This document shows, one piece after another, positions 7,686 to 15,374 of a DNA stretch of 20,538 nt. The position numbers were made by a program, and so were the translations under genes. This DNA comes from CBDTTW01 sp965363675 (GTDB taxonomy: Bacteria > Bacteroidota > Rhodothermia > Rhodothermales > DASSAV01), in contig CBDTTW010000037.1 in NCBI GenBank assembly GCA_965363675.1, positions 1 through 20,538 of the forward strand, read 5' to 3'. The notes under the pieces are model-generated. The model saw only the letters and a program-made list of their open reading frames with translations, was not told where the DNA came from and did not search any database. Within the stretch, counting starts at the first letter, position 1. Each line of letters begins with the position of its first letter.

Positions 7686-9380
7686 CTACTGCTTCAGCAG
7701 CCAGTGGTTCGGGTCCACGGTGTACGCCGCATCGCCCACCTCGAGCCTAGCCTTGCCGCCCGCCATGTCCACCCGGCGCAGGGCGCCGCCCACGAGCACC
7801 TCTACGGGCATCGGGAAGGGCAAATTGCCCGGCGTCCGCCAGGCCAGCGTCAGCACGCCGCGCGAGGCGCTCACGCGCAGTTCCGGAAGCTCCGGCTGCC
7901 GGAGATACACCCGGAAGAACCAGCCCAGGTCCGCGCCGGCCAGCCGGCTCACGAGCGCGATATAGTCGTCCGTCGAGGCAAACCGCGTCTGCGCCCCCGT
8001 CGTAATCCGCTCCATCTCGGGCGTCGGGTACGCCATGCGCCGCAGCGACTGAAAGAACACCTCGTCGCCGACGAGCCCGCGCAGCGTGTGCAGCACCCAC
8101 GCCCCCTTGTAATAGATGTCGTTGTCCGTCTTGCCGGTCGAGAGGTCCGAGAAGTACATCTGGTTGGTGGTGCGCGCGCCCTCCGGAGCCACCGGCCGCT
8201 CGTTGGCGAGCGCGGGCCGGTAGCCCATTAGTTCGCGCAGGTACCCCTCGCGGCCCTGAAGCTCCTCGCTGTAGAGCGCCTGCATGTACGTGCAAAAGCC
8301 CTCGTGAATCCAGAAGTCCTTCCAGTCGGCCGCCGTGACCAGGTTGCCCCACCACTCATGGCCCAGCTCGTGGTGGTGCAGCCAGTCGTAGCCGGCCTCC
8401 TCGTTCTCGAAGTTGCTGCCGTAGGCGATGAGCGTCTGGTGCTCCATGCCCAGGAAAGGCGTCTCGGCGACGCCGTATTTGTCTGCGCGGAAGGGATATG
8501 GCCCCAGATACTTCTCGTAGAACGCGAGGTGCTCGGCAAGCTGCGGAAACAGCTTGCGGGCGCGCTCGTAGTGCTCGGGCAGCGCCCAGAAATACACCGG
8601 CAGCGTCTCCCCCGCCACGCTTTCGTACGTGCCTTCCAGCACGCGGTACGGCCCGATGCTGAGCGCCACGCCGTAGTTGTTGATCGGCGTCGAGACGAAC
8701 CAGCGGTAGGTCACCGTGCTGTCGCCGTGCATCTCCACACCCCGCAGCCTCCCGTTCGAGGCCGCCACGAGCGGCTGCGGCGCCGTGATGCGGATAGCGA
8801 ACGAGTCCGGCTCGTCCGAAGGGTGGTCCTTGCACGGCCACCACAGATCGGCGCCCTCGCCCTGCACGCTCGTGGCAATCCACGGCCGGCCGCCGCGCGC
8901 GCCTGCCCACGTAAAGCCGCCCATCCACGGCGGCTGCGCGGCCCGGCGCGGCCGTCCGCCGTAGCGCACCCGCACGCGCACGCGCGCGCCCGGCGCGGCC
9001 TCGGCCGGCAACCGAATCCAGAGCTTGCCGCCCCTGTTTTCCCATGCCGCCGCCGCCCATGCGTCGCCCGCCGCCGTCTCCACGCCTGCCACGGCCAACA
9101 CCGTATCCAGGTCCATCACGACCCACGCCGTGCGGGCCATGATGACGGCGTGCATCGTCAGGCTTCCCTCGATGCTTTCAGTTTCGGGCCGCACGCGCAG
9201 GTCGAGGTCGTAGAAGCCGACATCGTAGGCCGCCTGTTCGGCAAGCAGCGGCCCGCCCGAGTCCATGATGCCGCCGATCTCGACGCGCTGCGTATAGGCC
9301 GGGGTGCAGCCGCCCGCCAGCAGCATCGCCAGCAGCGCCCCCAACCCATACAGCTTCTTCCGTCTCCCCGAGCCGTTCAT
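7686..9380 (-). CDS. M1-family (gluzincin) metallopeptidase, predicted lipoprotein
   Basis: A 564-residue zinc aminopeptidase-like protein. Residues 1-25 form a lipoprotein signal peptide: basic start (GRRKKL), hydrophobic core and lipobox LAGGC with C25, so it is predicted to be lipid-anchored outside the cytoplasm. An N-terminal beta domain includes WWPCKDHPSDEPDSF (180-194), typical of this family. The exopeptidase motif is GMEHQ (311-315), and the zinc site is HELGH (337-341) with third ligand E360 exactly 18 residues on, followed by GF. After about residue 480 a short C-terminal beta domain replaces the long helical domain of larger M1 enzymes. It follows metG by 82 bp on the same strand and ends convergent with dnaK. 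The physiological substrate is unknown; peptide scavenging in the envelope is the plausible role. Confidence 0.93.
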   Translation of the reverse strand: MNGSGRRKKLYGLGALLAMLLAGGCTPAYTQRVEIGGIMDSGGPLLAEQAAYDVGFYDLDLRVRPETESIEGSLTMHAVIMARTAWVVMDLDTVLAVAGVETAAGDAWAAAAWENRGGKLWIRLPAEAAPGARVRVRVRYGGRPRRAAQPPWMGGFTWAGARGGRPWIATSVQGEGADLWWPCKDHPSDEPDSFAIRITAPQPLVAASNGRLRGVEMHGDSTVTYRWFVSTPINNYGVALSIGPYRVLEGTYESVAGETLPVYFWALPEHYERARKLFPQLAEHLAFYEKYLGPYPFRADKYGVAETPFLGMEHQTLIAYGSNFENEEAGYDWLHHHELGHEWWGNLVTAADWKDFWIHEGFCTYMQALYSEELQGREGYLRELMGYRPALANERPVAPEGARTTNQMYFSDLSTGKTDNDIYYKGAWVLHTLRGLVGDEVFFQSLRRMAYPTPEMERITTGAQTRFASTDDYIALVSRLAGADLGWFFRVYLRQPELPELRVSASRGVLTLAWRTPGNLPFPMPVEVLVGGALRRVDMAGGKARLEVGDAAYTVDPNHWLLKQ

Positions 9381-9402
9381 ACACGTTGGATGAGTTGATC
9401 GT

Positions 9403-9450
9403 CTGCGCCGCCGCCGCAGCGCGTTGCGCCTTCAACGGCGCGCGGCGCAG
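9403..9450. other. Stable nested stem-loop between metG and the M1 peptidase
   Basis: The gap between metG (ending 9463) and the peptidase (starting 9380) contains a perfect 9-bp inverted repeat (CTGCGCCGC at 9403-9411, GCGGCGCAG at 9442-9450). It encloses a second 5-bp stem (CGTTG 9422-9426, CAACG 9433-9437) with a 6-nt loop. No T-run follows in the minus direction, so it is not a standard intrinsic terminator. It could be an mRNA processing or stability element, or simply a result of high GC. Confidence 0.35.
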
Positions 9451-9462
9451 GGCGTTTCCGCC

Positions 9463-11592
9463 TCAGCGCACCGTGCTGCCCGGCTCCCCCTCCGACGCGA
9501 TGGGGTGCAGGCGGCCTTCGCGGTCCTCGGCCATGAGCAGCATGCCCTGGCTTTCCAGACCGCGCATCTTGCGAGGCGCAAGGTTCGCCACGACCACCAC
9601 CGAGCGGCCCAGCAGATCCTCAGGGGCCATCTGCTCGGCCACCCCGGCGAGGATCTGGCGCTGCTCATACCCCAGGTCCACTTCCAGCCGCAACAGCTTG
9701 TCGCTCTTCGGGATGCGCTCGGCCGCCGTCACCTTGCCCATGCGCAGATCGAGCTTGGCGAAGTCGTCATAGGCGATGGTTTCCTTGGGCTCCGCGAACG
9801 GCGCTTCGGACTTCGTCGCCTCGGGCTCCGCCGCTTGCGCCGGGGCCTCCCGCTCGGCGCCGAGGCGGGCCACCTGCGCCGCAATCGCCTCGTCCTCTAT
9901 TTTCGTGAACAGGATGCCGGCCTCGCCCAGGGCGTGCCCCTCCGCCAGGAGCGGGCGCGCCGCATCGTCCCAGCCGAGGGCGCCGTCGGCGTCGCCGCCG
10001 GGCTGGCTGGCGCGCACCCCCGACAGGCGCAGCATCAGCCGGAGGGCGTGCGCCGCAAACGGCAGCACCGGCTCCATGAGGATGCTGAGCGCGGCGCACA
10101 GTTGCAGCGAGACGTACAGCGTATTGCCGCACGCCTGCATGTCGGTTTTGCGCGTGTGCCATGGCTCCGTATCGTTGAAGTACTTGTTGCCCAGACGCGC
10201 CAGGTTCATCGTCTCGAACACCGCCTCGCGGTTGCGGTGCGCGTCGTAGAGCGCCCCGATGCGCTCGGGAAACTCCGCCAGCCGCGCCAGCGCCTCGCGG
10301 TCGGCGGCCGAGGGCTCCACGAGCGGCGGCGTCCGCCCGTCGAAGTAGCGCAGCGTAAACGTAAGCGTGCGGTTGACGAAGTTGCCCAGAATGTCGGCCA
10401 GCTCCGAGTTGACGCGCGTCTGGAACTCCGCCCAGCTAAAATCCGCGTCCTTGGTCTCCGGCAGCGTCGTCGCCAGGGCGTAGCGCAAGAGGTCCGGCGG
10501 AAACTCCTCCAGGTACTCGTGCAGCCAGACGGCCCAGTTGCGGCTCGTCGAGAGCTTCTTGCCCTCGATGTTCAGGAACTCGTTGGCCGGCACGTTCTCC
10601 GGCAGCACGTAACCCTCGTAGGCCATGAGCATGGCCGGAAACATGAGGCAGTGGAAAACGATGTTGTCCTTGCCGATGAAGTGCACCAAGCGCGTGCCGG
10701 GGTCGCGCCAGTACTTTTGCCAGCGGTCCGGATCGCCGAGACGCGCCGCCCATTCTTTCGTCGCCGAGACGTAGCCGATAGGCGCGTCGAACCATACGTA
10801 AATCACCTTGCCGCGCGCATCGACGCCCGCCGCCGAGGCCACGTCCTCCGGCACCGGCACGCCCCACGGCACGTCGCGCGTGATGGCGCGGTCGCGCAGG
10901 CCGTCCGCAAGCCAGCTCCGCACCTGCCCCAGCACGTTCGGCTTCCACTCGGGATGCGCCGCAATCCAGCCCTCCAGGCGCTCCTGAAAGTCGCCCAGGG
11001 GCAAGTACCAGTGCGTGCTCTGCCGCAGCTCGGGCGTGGCGTTCGTGAGCGCGCTGCGCGGGGCGATGAGCTCGGTGGGGCTGAGCGTCGAGCCGCACTT
11101 CTCGCACTGGTCGCCGTAGGCGTCGTCGTAGCCGCAGATAGGACAGGCGCCCCGCACGAACCGGTCGGCCAGGAAAATCCCTGCCTCCGGGTCGTAAAGC
11201 TGCTCCTCGGACTTCAGGTTAAAAATGCCCTTTGAGGCCAGCACGCGGAAAAAGTCCTGCGAAGTCGCCTCATGCACCGTCGAGGTCGTGCGCCCGTAAT
11301 AGTCGAAGCTCATCCCGAACCGGGCGAAGCTGTCCCGCACGATGGGATGGTAGTGATCCACGATGGCCCGCGCCGTCGTGCCCTGGGCATGGGCGCGCAT
11401 CAGAATCGCTACGCCCATTTCGTCGGAGCCGCAGATGTATACTACATCCTTCCCTTTGAGCCGCTGGTAGCGGCAGAAAAGGTCGCCGGGGAGATAGGCC
11501 CCGGCAAGGTGCCCGATGTGCACGGGGCCGTTGACATACGGCAACGCCGACGTGACGAGGATGCGCTGGTAAGAGTCAGAACGAGAGGGCAT
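9463..11592 (-). CDS. metG: Methionyl-tRNA synthetase with C-terminal tRNA-binding domain
   Basis: Class I aminoacyl-tRNA synthetase that charges tRNA-Met. From the ATG at 11592 the protein has 709 residues. It shows HIGH at 25-28 preceded by SALPYVNGPV, a zinc knuckle with C150, C153, C163 and C166 (CPICG...CEKCG), and the second signature as KLSTS (346-350) rather than KMSKS. The anticodon-binding helical domain contains NKYFNDTEPW (469-478). A C-terminal EMAPII-like tRNA-binding domain starts near 604 (DFAKLDLRMGKV, ... NLAPRKMRGLESQGM) and provides the dimer/tRNA-binding module. The frame stays open 63 bp further upstream, but those residues are low-complexity and non-conserved, so the internal ATG is preferred. 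The KLSTS plus fused domain form is common in Bacteroidota-type enzymes. Confidence 0.97.
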   Translation of the reverse strand: MPSRSDSYQRILVTSALPYVNGPVHIGHLAGAYLPGDLFCRYQRLKGKDVVYICGSDEMGVAILMRAHAQGTTARAIVDHYHPIVRDSFARFGMSFDYYGRTTSTVHEATSQDFFRVLASKGIFNLKSEEQLYDPEAGIFLADRFVRGACPICGYDDAYGDQCEKCGSTLSPTELIAPRSALTNATPELRQSTHWYLPLGDFQERLEGWIAAHPEWKPNVLGQVRSWLADGLRDRAITRDVPWGVPVPEDVASAAGVDARGKVIYVWFDAPIGYVSATKEWAARLGDPDRWQKYWRDPGTRLVHFIGKDNIVFHCLMFPAMLMAYEGYVLPENVPANEFLNIEGKKLSTSRNWAVWLHEYLEEFPPDLLRYALATTLPETKDADFSWAEFQTRVNSELADILGNFVNRTLTFTLRYFDGRTPPLVEPSAADREALARLAEFPERIGALYDAHRNREAVFETMNLARLGNKYFNDTEPWHTRKTDMQACGNTLYVSLQLCAALSILMEPVLPFAAHALRLMLRLSGVRASQPGGDADGALGWDDAARPLLAEGHALGEAGILFTKIEDEAIAAQVARLGAEREAPAQAAEPEATKSEAPFAEPKETIAYDDFAKLDLRMGKVTAAERIPKSDKLLRLEVDLGYEQRQILAGVAEQMAPEDLLGRSVVVVANLAPRKMRGLESQGMLLMAEDREGRLHPIASEGEPGSTVR

Positions 11593-11807
11593 GGAAACCG
11601 TTAGGAAGGCAAATTCGGAAGGCCGCGCCTCCGCCGCGCGGGCGCGGCCGGGCAAGGGCGTAAAGGTACGACATTCGCCCGCGCAGCGCCTTGCCCGGCG
11701 GGCGCGCTTGCCCCTCCAGACCGCAGCGCTCTATTTTTCCGAAACGCCTCGCTGCGCGCCGCCTCCGCACGGCGCCGCCCTTCCATTCACCTTTTCCCCG
11801 GTCTCCC
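11593..11807. promoter_or_regulatory. Divergent metG/DinB intergenic region with a long inverted repeat
   Basis: 215 bp between the divergent metG and DinB-family starts. It contains a perfect 11-bp inverted repeat, GCCGGGCAAGG at 11647-11657 and CCTTGCCCGGC at 11689-11699, which extends to about 13 pairs with one bulged base. The enclosed 31 bp carry, on the minus strand, TACCTTTA (11662-11669), one base away from the TAnnTTTG -7 element described for Bacteroidota. That makes it a weak candidate metG promoter lying inside an operator-like or hairpin-forming repeat. No clear -33 element accompanies it. Confidence 0.35.
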
Positions 11808-12329
11808 ATGGAAACGCCGCTCACCCTGACGCAAACCGCCCTGCTCGACCTCGACCATGAGCTCGGGCTCACCCGCCGCGTGCTGGAGCGCGCGCCCGAC
11901 GCGCATTTCGGCTGGCGCCCCCACGAGCGCGCCAATACGCTCGGCGAGCTGCTCAACCACCTCGCCGATCTGCCCGGATGGGCCGAGAAAATCGTCCCCC
12001 ACGACTTCATGGACGCAGCGGACTTCCCCCGGCCTGCTCCGGCCTCCACCGCCGCCGAGGTGCTCGCCAAGTACGACGCACACGCCGCCGCGTGCCGCCG
12101 ACTCGTCGAAGAAGCCGACGACCGGACGCTCCGCGAGCCGTGGGAACTGCGCATGCACGGGCGCACCCTGTTCCGCCGGCCCAAGTTCGAGCACCTGCGC
12201 GGCATGCTCCTCAACCACATGATTCACCACCGCGCCCAGGCGACCCTCTATTACCGCATGCTCGGCGTGCCCGTGCCCAGCATCTACGGCCCCTCCGGCG
12301 ACGAAGTCCTCGACTTCCTCAAAGGCTAA
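11808..12329 (+). CDS. DinB/YfiT-family putative metal-dependent protein
   Basis: A 173-residue protein of the DinB four-helix-bundle superfamily (not the DinB DNA polymerase). The start METPLTLTQTALLDLDHELGLT, the tetrad FGWRPHERANTLGELLNHLADLPGW with metal-ligand candidate H51, and the C-terminal NHMIHHRAQ with H137 and H141 (H-x3-H spacing) match the three-histidine site of the family. Members include thiol-dependent S-transferases (bacillithiol and mycothiol enzymes), but most are uncharacterised, so no substrate is assigned. The frame is open further upstream; I use the ATG at 11808 because the family begins there and upstream residues look non-coding. It is 99 bp upstream of hisB, with a hairpin in between, and is probably a separate unit. 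Confidence 0.85.
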   Translation: METPLTLTQTALLDLDHELGLTRRVLERAPDAHFGWRPHERANTLGELLNHLADLPGWAEKIVPHDFMDAADFPRPAPASTAAEVLAKYDAHAAACRRLVEEADDRTLREPWELRMHGRTLFRRPKFEHLRGMLLNHMIHHRAQATLYYRMLGVPVPSIYGPSGDEVLDFLKG

Positions 12330-12358
12330 GGCGCTCCACAGGCTTTGCGCACGTTTAC

Positions 12359-12386
12359 GCGCCCGCCGCGTTGGTTCGGCGGGCGC
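12359..12386 (+). other. GC-rich stem-loop upstream of hisB
   Basis: A perfect 10-bp stem (GCGCCCGCCG at 12359-12368, CGGCGGGCGC at 12377-12386) with an 8-nt loop lies 30 bp after the DinB-family stop and 42 bp before the hisB ATG. It is not followed by a T-run, so it is not a standard terminator. No histidine-rich leader peptide is visible nearby, so I do not call it an attenuator. It may insulate or stabilise the his transcript. Confidence 0.4.
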
Positions 12387-12428
12387 GGCGTCGTATCGTT
12401 ATGCCGACCCGCACCCCCCCGTACGCCT

Positions 12429-13037
12429 ATGACGCCGACCGCCCCCGACACCGCCCGCGCCGCTACGGTCGCCCGCGAAACCTCAGAAACGAAAGTCCAC
12501 GTCGCCCTCACGCTCGACGGCCAGGGCCGCAGCCGCAACGCCACGGGCATCGGCTTCCTGGACCACATGCTCGACCTGTTCGCTCGCCACGGCCGCTTCG
12601 ACCTGGAGGCCCGCTGCGCCGGCGACCTCCACGTGGACGACCACCACACCGCCGAGGACGTAGGCATCGCCCTCGGCAAAGCCTTCCGCGAGGCCCTCGC
12701 CGACAAAGCCTACATCCGCCGCTACGGCGCCGCCTGCGTTCCCATGGACGAAGCGCTCGTCCGCACCGCCGTAGACCTCTCCGGACGCTTCTACCTCGTT
12801 TTCAACGTCGGCTTTACCCGCGAGAAAGTCGGCGATCTCTCCACCGAGATGGTGCGCCACTTCTGGTATTCATTCGCCGAGCAGGCCGGGTGCAACCTCC
12901 ACATCGATTTGCTCCACGGCGAGAACGCGCACCACGTCGTAGAAGCTATATTCAAGAGCGCCGCGCGCGCCTTGCGCGAGGCCGTCGCCCGCGACTTCGG
13001 CGGCGACCCGTTGCCCTCTACCAAAGGCTCCCTCTGA
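12429..13037 (+). CDS. hisB: Imidazoleglycerol-phosphate dehydratase HisB (monofunctional)
   Basis: Manganese enzyme that dehydrates imidazoleglycerol phosphate to imidazoleacetol phosphate in histidine synthesis. From the ATG at 12429 the product is 202 residues, the size of a dehydratase-only HisB; there is no N-terminal histidinol-phosphatase domain. Motifs: GIGFLDHML (40-48), the metal-binding DDHHTAED (70-77), the second half-site NAHHVVEAIFK (166-176), and the family ending PSTKGSL. An in-frame extension to 12345 exists but is arginine/proline-rich and would cover the upstream hairpin region, so the later ATG is chosen. proC follows after 26 bp, making this the first visible gene of the his cluster. 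Confidence 0.96.
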   Translation: MTPTAPDTARAATVARETSETKVHVALTLDGQGRSRNATGIGFLDHMLDLFARHGRFDLEARCAGDLHVDDHHTAEDVGIALGKAFREALADKAYIRRYGAACVPMDEALVRTAVDLSGRFYLVFNVGFTREKVGDLSTEMVRHFWYSFAEQAGCNLHIDLLHGENAHHVVEAIFKSAARALREAVARDFGGDPLPSTKGSL

Positions 13038-13063
13038 CCTTTTCATCCCAGACGCACGCACCC

Positions 13064-13897
13064 TTGCTACGCAATCACACGCTCGCCGTCATCGGCGCCG
13101 GCAACATCGGGCGCGCCCTCATCGGCGGCCTCCTCAGCGGCGGCGACATGCAGGCCGGCCAGATCCACGCCACGCGGCGCTCGGAAGCTTCCCTGGACGA
13201 AATCGCGCAGCAGTTCCCCGGCGTCGTCACCACGCCGGACAACCGCGCGGCCGTGCGCGGCGCCTCCATCGTCGTCCTGGCCATCAAGCCGCAAGGCGCC
13301 CCCGCCGTCATCGACGAAATCAAAACCGCCGTCCGCTCCAACACCATGATCGTCTCGGTCCTGGCGGGCGTGACCTCGGCGGCCCTGCGCGACAGCCTGG
13401 AGCAGGACCTGCCGATCATCCGGACGATGCCCAACACGCCCATGCTCGTAGACGAAGGCGCTACGGCCATCGCCGGCGGCGCCTTTGCCGGAGAAGAGCA
13501 CCTGCGCCTGGCGCAGCAAATGTTCGAGGCCGTCGGCAAGGTGGAGGTGGTCCCCGAGTACCTCATGGACGCCGTCACCGGCCTCTCGGGCAGCGGCCCG
13601 GCCTACGTATACATGTTTATCGAGGCCCTTACCGATGCCGGCGTCAAGCAGGGCATCCCGCGCGCGACCTCGGCGCGCCTGGCGGCCCAGACGGTTTTCG
13701 GCGCGGCCAAGCTCGTGCAGCAGACCGGCAAGCACCCCGCCATTCTCCGCGACGAGGTCACGACGCCCGGCGGCACCGCCATCGCCGCCGTGGCGGAACT
13801 GGAGAGCCACGGCCTGCGCACCATGCTCATCAACGCCGTCGCGACGGCCACCGCCCGCTCGCGGGAGCTGAGCGAGCTGCGCAAAACCGGAGCGTAA
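13064..13897 (+). CDS. proC: Pyrroline-5-carboxylate reductase ProC
   Basis: Cytosolic enzyme that reduces pyrroline-5-carboxylate to proline with NAD(P)H. I place the start at the TTG at 13064, giving 277 residues, because no in-frame ATG or GTG lies between the hisB stop and the Rossmann fold. That start leaves just seven residues before AVIGAGNIG (8-16, G-x-G-x2-G). Further motifs are AIKPQ (73-77), RTMPNTP (120-126), GLSGSGPAYVYMFIEAL (173-189) and the P5CR signature RDEVTTPGGTAIAAVAELE (229-247). The gene sits inside the histidine cluster: 26 bp after hisB, and its TAA shares one base with the hisH ATG (TAATG at 13895-13899), implying coupled translation. Confidence 0.94.
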   Translation: MLRNHTLAVIGAGNIGRALIGGLLSGGDMQAGQIHATRRSEASLDEIAQQFPGVVTTPDNRAAVRGASIVVLAIKPQGAPAVIDEIKTAVRSNTMIVSVLAGVTSAALRDSLEQDLPIIRTMPNTPMLVDEGATAIAGGAFAGEEHLRLAQQMFEAVGKVEVVPEYLMDAVTGLSGSGPAYVYMFIEALTDAGVKQGIPRATSARLAAQTVFGAAKLVQQTGKHPAILRDEVTTPGGTAIAAVAELESHGLRTMLINAVATATARSRELSELRKTGA

Positions 13898-14502
13898 TGG
13901 TCACCATCATCGACTACGGCATCGGCAACCTGCGCTCCATCGAAAAAGCGTTCGAGAGCCTCGGCGTCGCCGTCGAGCGCACCGACGACCCCGAGCGCCT
14001 GCGCCGCGCCCGGCGCCTGGTGCTGCCCGGCGTCGGAGCCTTCGGCGCCTGCGCCGACGAGCTGCGCCGGCGCGGCCTGGAGGCGCCCGTTTGCGAAGCC
14101 GCCGCCGCCGGCATCCCGCTGCTCGGCGTTTGCGTGGGCATGCAACTGCTTTTTCAAAAAAGCGACGAGATGGGCGACCACCTCGGTCTCGGGCTCCTCC
14201 CGGGCGAGATCCAGCGCTTCGAGGGAGGCGGCGGGCTCAAGGTGCCGCACATGGGCTGGAACACCGCCGACCTCGCCCGGCCCTCGCCGCTGACGGAGGG
14301 CCTCGCCCCCGAGCCGTACTTCTATTTCGTGCATTCCTACCACGCCGCCCACACCGACCCCGCCGATGTCCTCGGATGGACCCACTACGGCGCGCCCTAC
14401 CCCTCAATCGTCAACAGGAACAACGTTTTTGGGGTCCAGTTTCACCCCGAGAAAAGCCAGCGCAACGGGCTCCGGATTCTGGAGAACTTCAGCGCCCTCT
14501 AG
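13897..14502 (+). CDS. hisH: Imidazole glycerol phosphate synthase, glutaminase subunit HisH
   Basis: Class I glutamine amidotransferase subunit of IGP synthase; it releases ammonia from glutamine, which is channelled to HisF. The 201 residues start with IIDYGIGNLRS, have the oxyanion-strand segment LPGVGAFG (43-50), the nucleophile elbow GVCVGMQLLF with catalytic C79, the YFVHSYHA segment (143-150), and the catalytic pair H183 and E185 in QFHPEKS. All active-site residues are present. The ATG at 13897 overlaps the proC stop by one base. hisA follows after 54 bp, and the partner subunit hisF is the next gene after that. Confidence 0.97.
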   Translation: MVTIIDYGIGNLRSIEKAFESLGVAVERTDDPERLRRARRLVLPGVGAFGACADELRRRGLEAPVCEAAAAGIPLLGVCVGMQLLFQKSDEMGDHLGLGLLPGEIQRFEGGGGLKVPHMGWNTADLARPSPLTEGLAPEPYFYFVHSYHAAHTDPADVLGWTHYGAPYPSIVNRNNVFGVQFHPEKSQRNGLRILENFSAL

Positions 14503-14556
14503 GCCCGCGCGCCCGCCTGCCGGCATCGCCCGAACGGCCGCCGGCGTCCACACGCT

Positions 14557-15369
14557 ATGATTCTGATTATCCCGGCTATCGACCTACGCGGCGGGCAGTG
14601 CGTCCGCCTGTACCAGGGCTCCTACGGCAAGGAAACCGTCTACTTCGAGGACCCGGTCAAGATGGCGAAGCTCTGGCGCGTCCAGAACGCCCGCACCCTC
14701 CACGTCGTCGATCTCGACGCGGCGCGCGGCGGCTCCGAGGACTGCGCCGACAACCGCGCCGTCATCCACGAGATCTGCCAGGCCCTCGACATTCCCGTCC
14801 AGGTCGGCGGGGGCATCCGCACCATGGCCGACGTGGAGGACGCGCTCGCCCAGGGCGTCTACCGCGTCATCCTGGGCACCGCCGCCGCCCGCGAGCCGGA
14901 CTTCGTCTCCGAAGCCGTCGCCCGGCACGGATGCAGCCGCATCGTCGTCGGGATCGATGCCAAGGACGGCGAGGTCCGCGTCAACGGCTGGACCGAAGGC
15001 AGCGGCATCGACGCCGTCGAACTCGCCCTCGACATGGAGCGCCGGGGCGTCCGCCGCATCGTCTATACCGACATCAGCCGCGACGGCACGCTCAGCGGCC
15101 CCAACGTGGCGGCCTACCGCACGCTCGGGGAACGCCTGAGCCGCGCCCACATCACCGCCTCGGGCGGCATCGGCGGGTTCACCGATCTGTTGCGCATCAA
15201 GGAGCTGAGCCCCTACAAGGTGGACAGCGTCATCGTCGGTCGCGCGCTCTACGAAAACAAGTTCCCGTGCCAGCAGTTCTGGTGCTGGCATCATAAGGAA
15301 GAACTCAACCTCGACCAGTTCTCCACGGCCCGCAAAATCGCCGCCGCCCCCGACGCAGACTGCCGCTAA
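14557..15369 (+). CDS. hisA: Phosphoribosylformimino-5-aminoimidazole carboxamide ribotide isomerase HisA
   Basis: TIM-barrel isomerase that converts ProFAR to PRFAR in histidine synthesis. The two catalytic aspartates are D9 (IPAIDLRGG) and D134 (VGIDAKDG), with phosphate-binding motifs QVGGGIR (82-88), IVYTDISRDGTLSGPN (168-183) and ASGGIGG (201-207). The 270-residue product is about 25 longer than a typical HisA. The extra length is a C-terminal tail from about residue 237 (FPCQQFWCWHHKEELNLDQF...), rich in aromatic residues, with C238, C243 and C269. Translation from the ATG at 14557 gives the usual start of the first strand. hisF follows after 5 bp. Confidence 0.96.
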   Translation: MILIIPAIDLRGGQCVRLYQGSYGKETVYFEDPVKMAKLWRVQNARTLHVVDLDAARGGSEDCADNRAVIHEICQALDIPVQVGGGIRTMADVEDALAQGVYRVILGTAAAREPDFVSEAVARHGCSRIVVGIDAKDGEVRVNGWTEGSGIDAVELALDMERRGVRRIVYTDISRDGTLSGPNVAAYRTLGERLSRAHITASGGIGGFTDLLRIKELSPYKVDSVIVGRALYENKFPCQQFWCWHHKEELNLDQFSTARKIAAAPDADCR

Positions 15370-15374
15370 CGTAC

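Noticed and set aside
11593..11655. Upstream in-frame start for metG at 11655
   Set aside because: It adds 21 low-complexity residues not seen in MetRS proteins; the ATG at 11592 gives the conserved short N-terminus before SALPYVNGPVHIGH.
11808..12329. Reading the DinB-family gene as DNA polymerase IV
   Set aside because: The protein is 173 residues with a three-histidine metal site typical of the DinB/YfiT fold, and has none of the Y-family polymerase motifs.
12345..12428. Upstream in-frame start for hisB
   Set aside because: It would put the conserved protein behind 28 Arg/Pro/Gly-rich residues and overlap the intergenic hairpin; HisB of normal length starts at 12429.
11978..13063. Upstream part of the open frame that leads into proC
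   Set aside because: It is Arg/Pro-rich and runs out of frame through the DinB-family gene and hisB. Only the part from the TTG at 13064 matches ProC.
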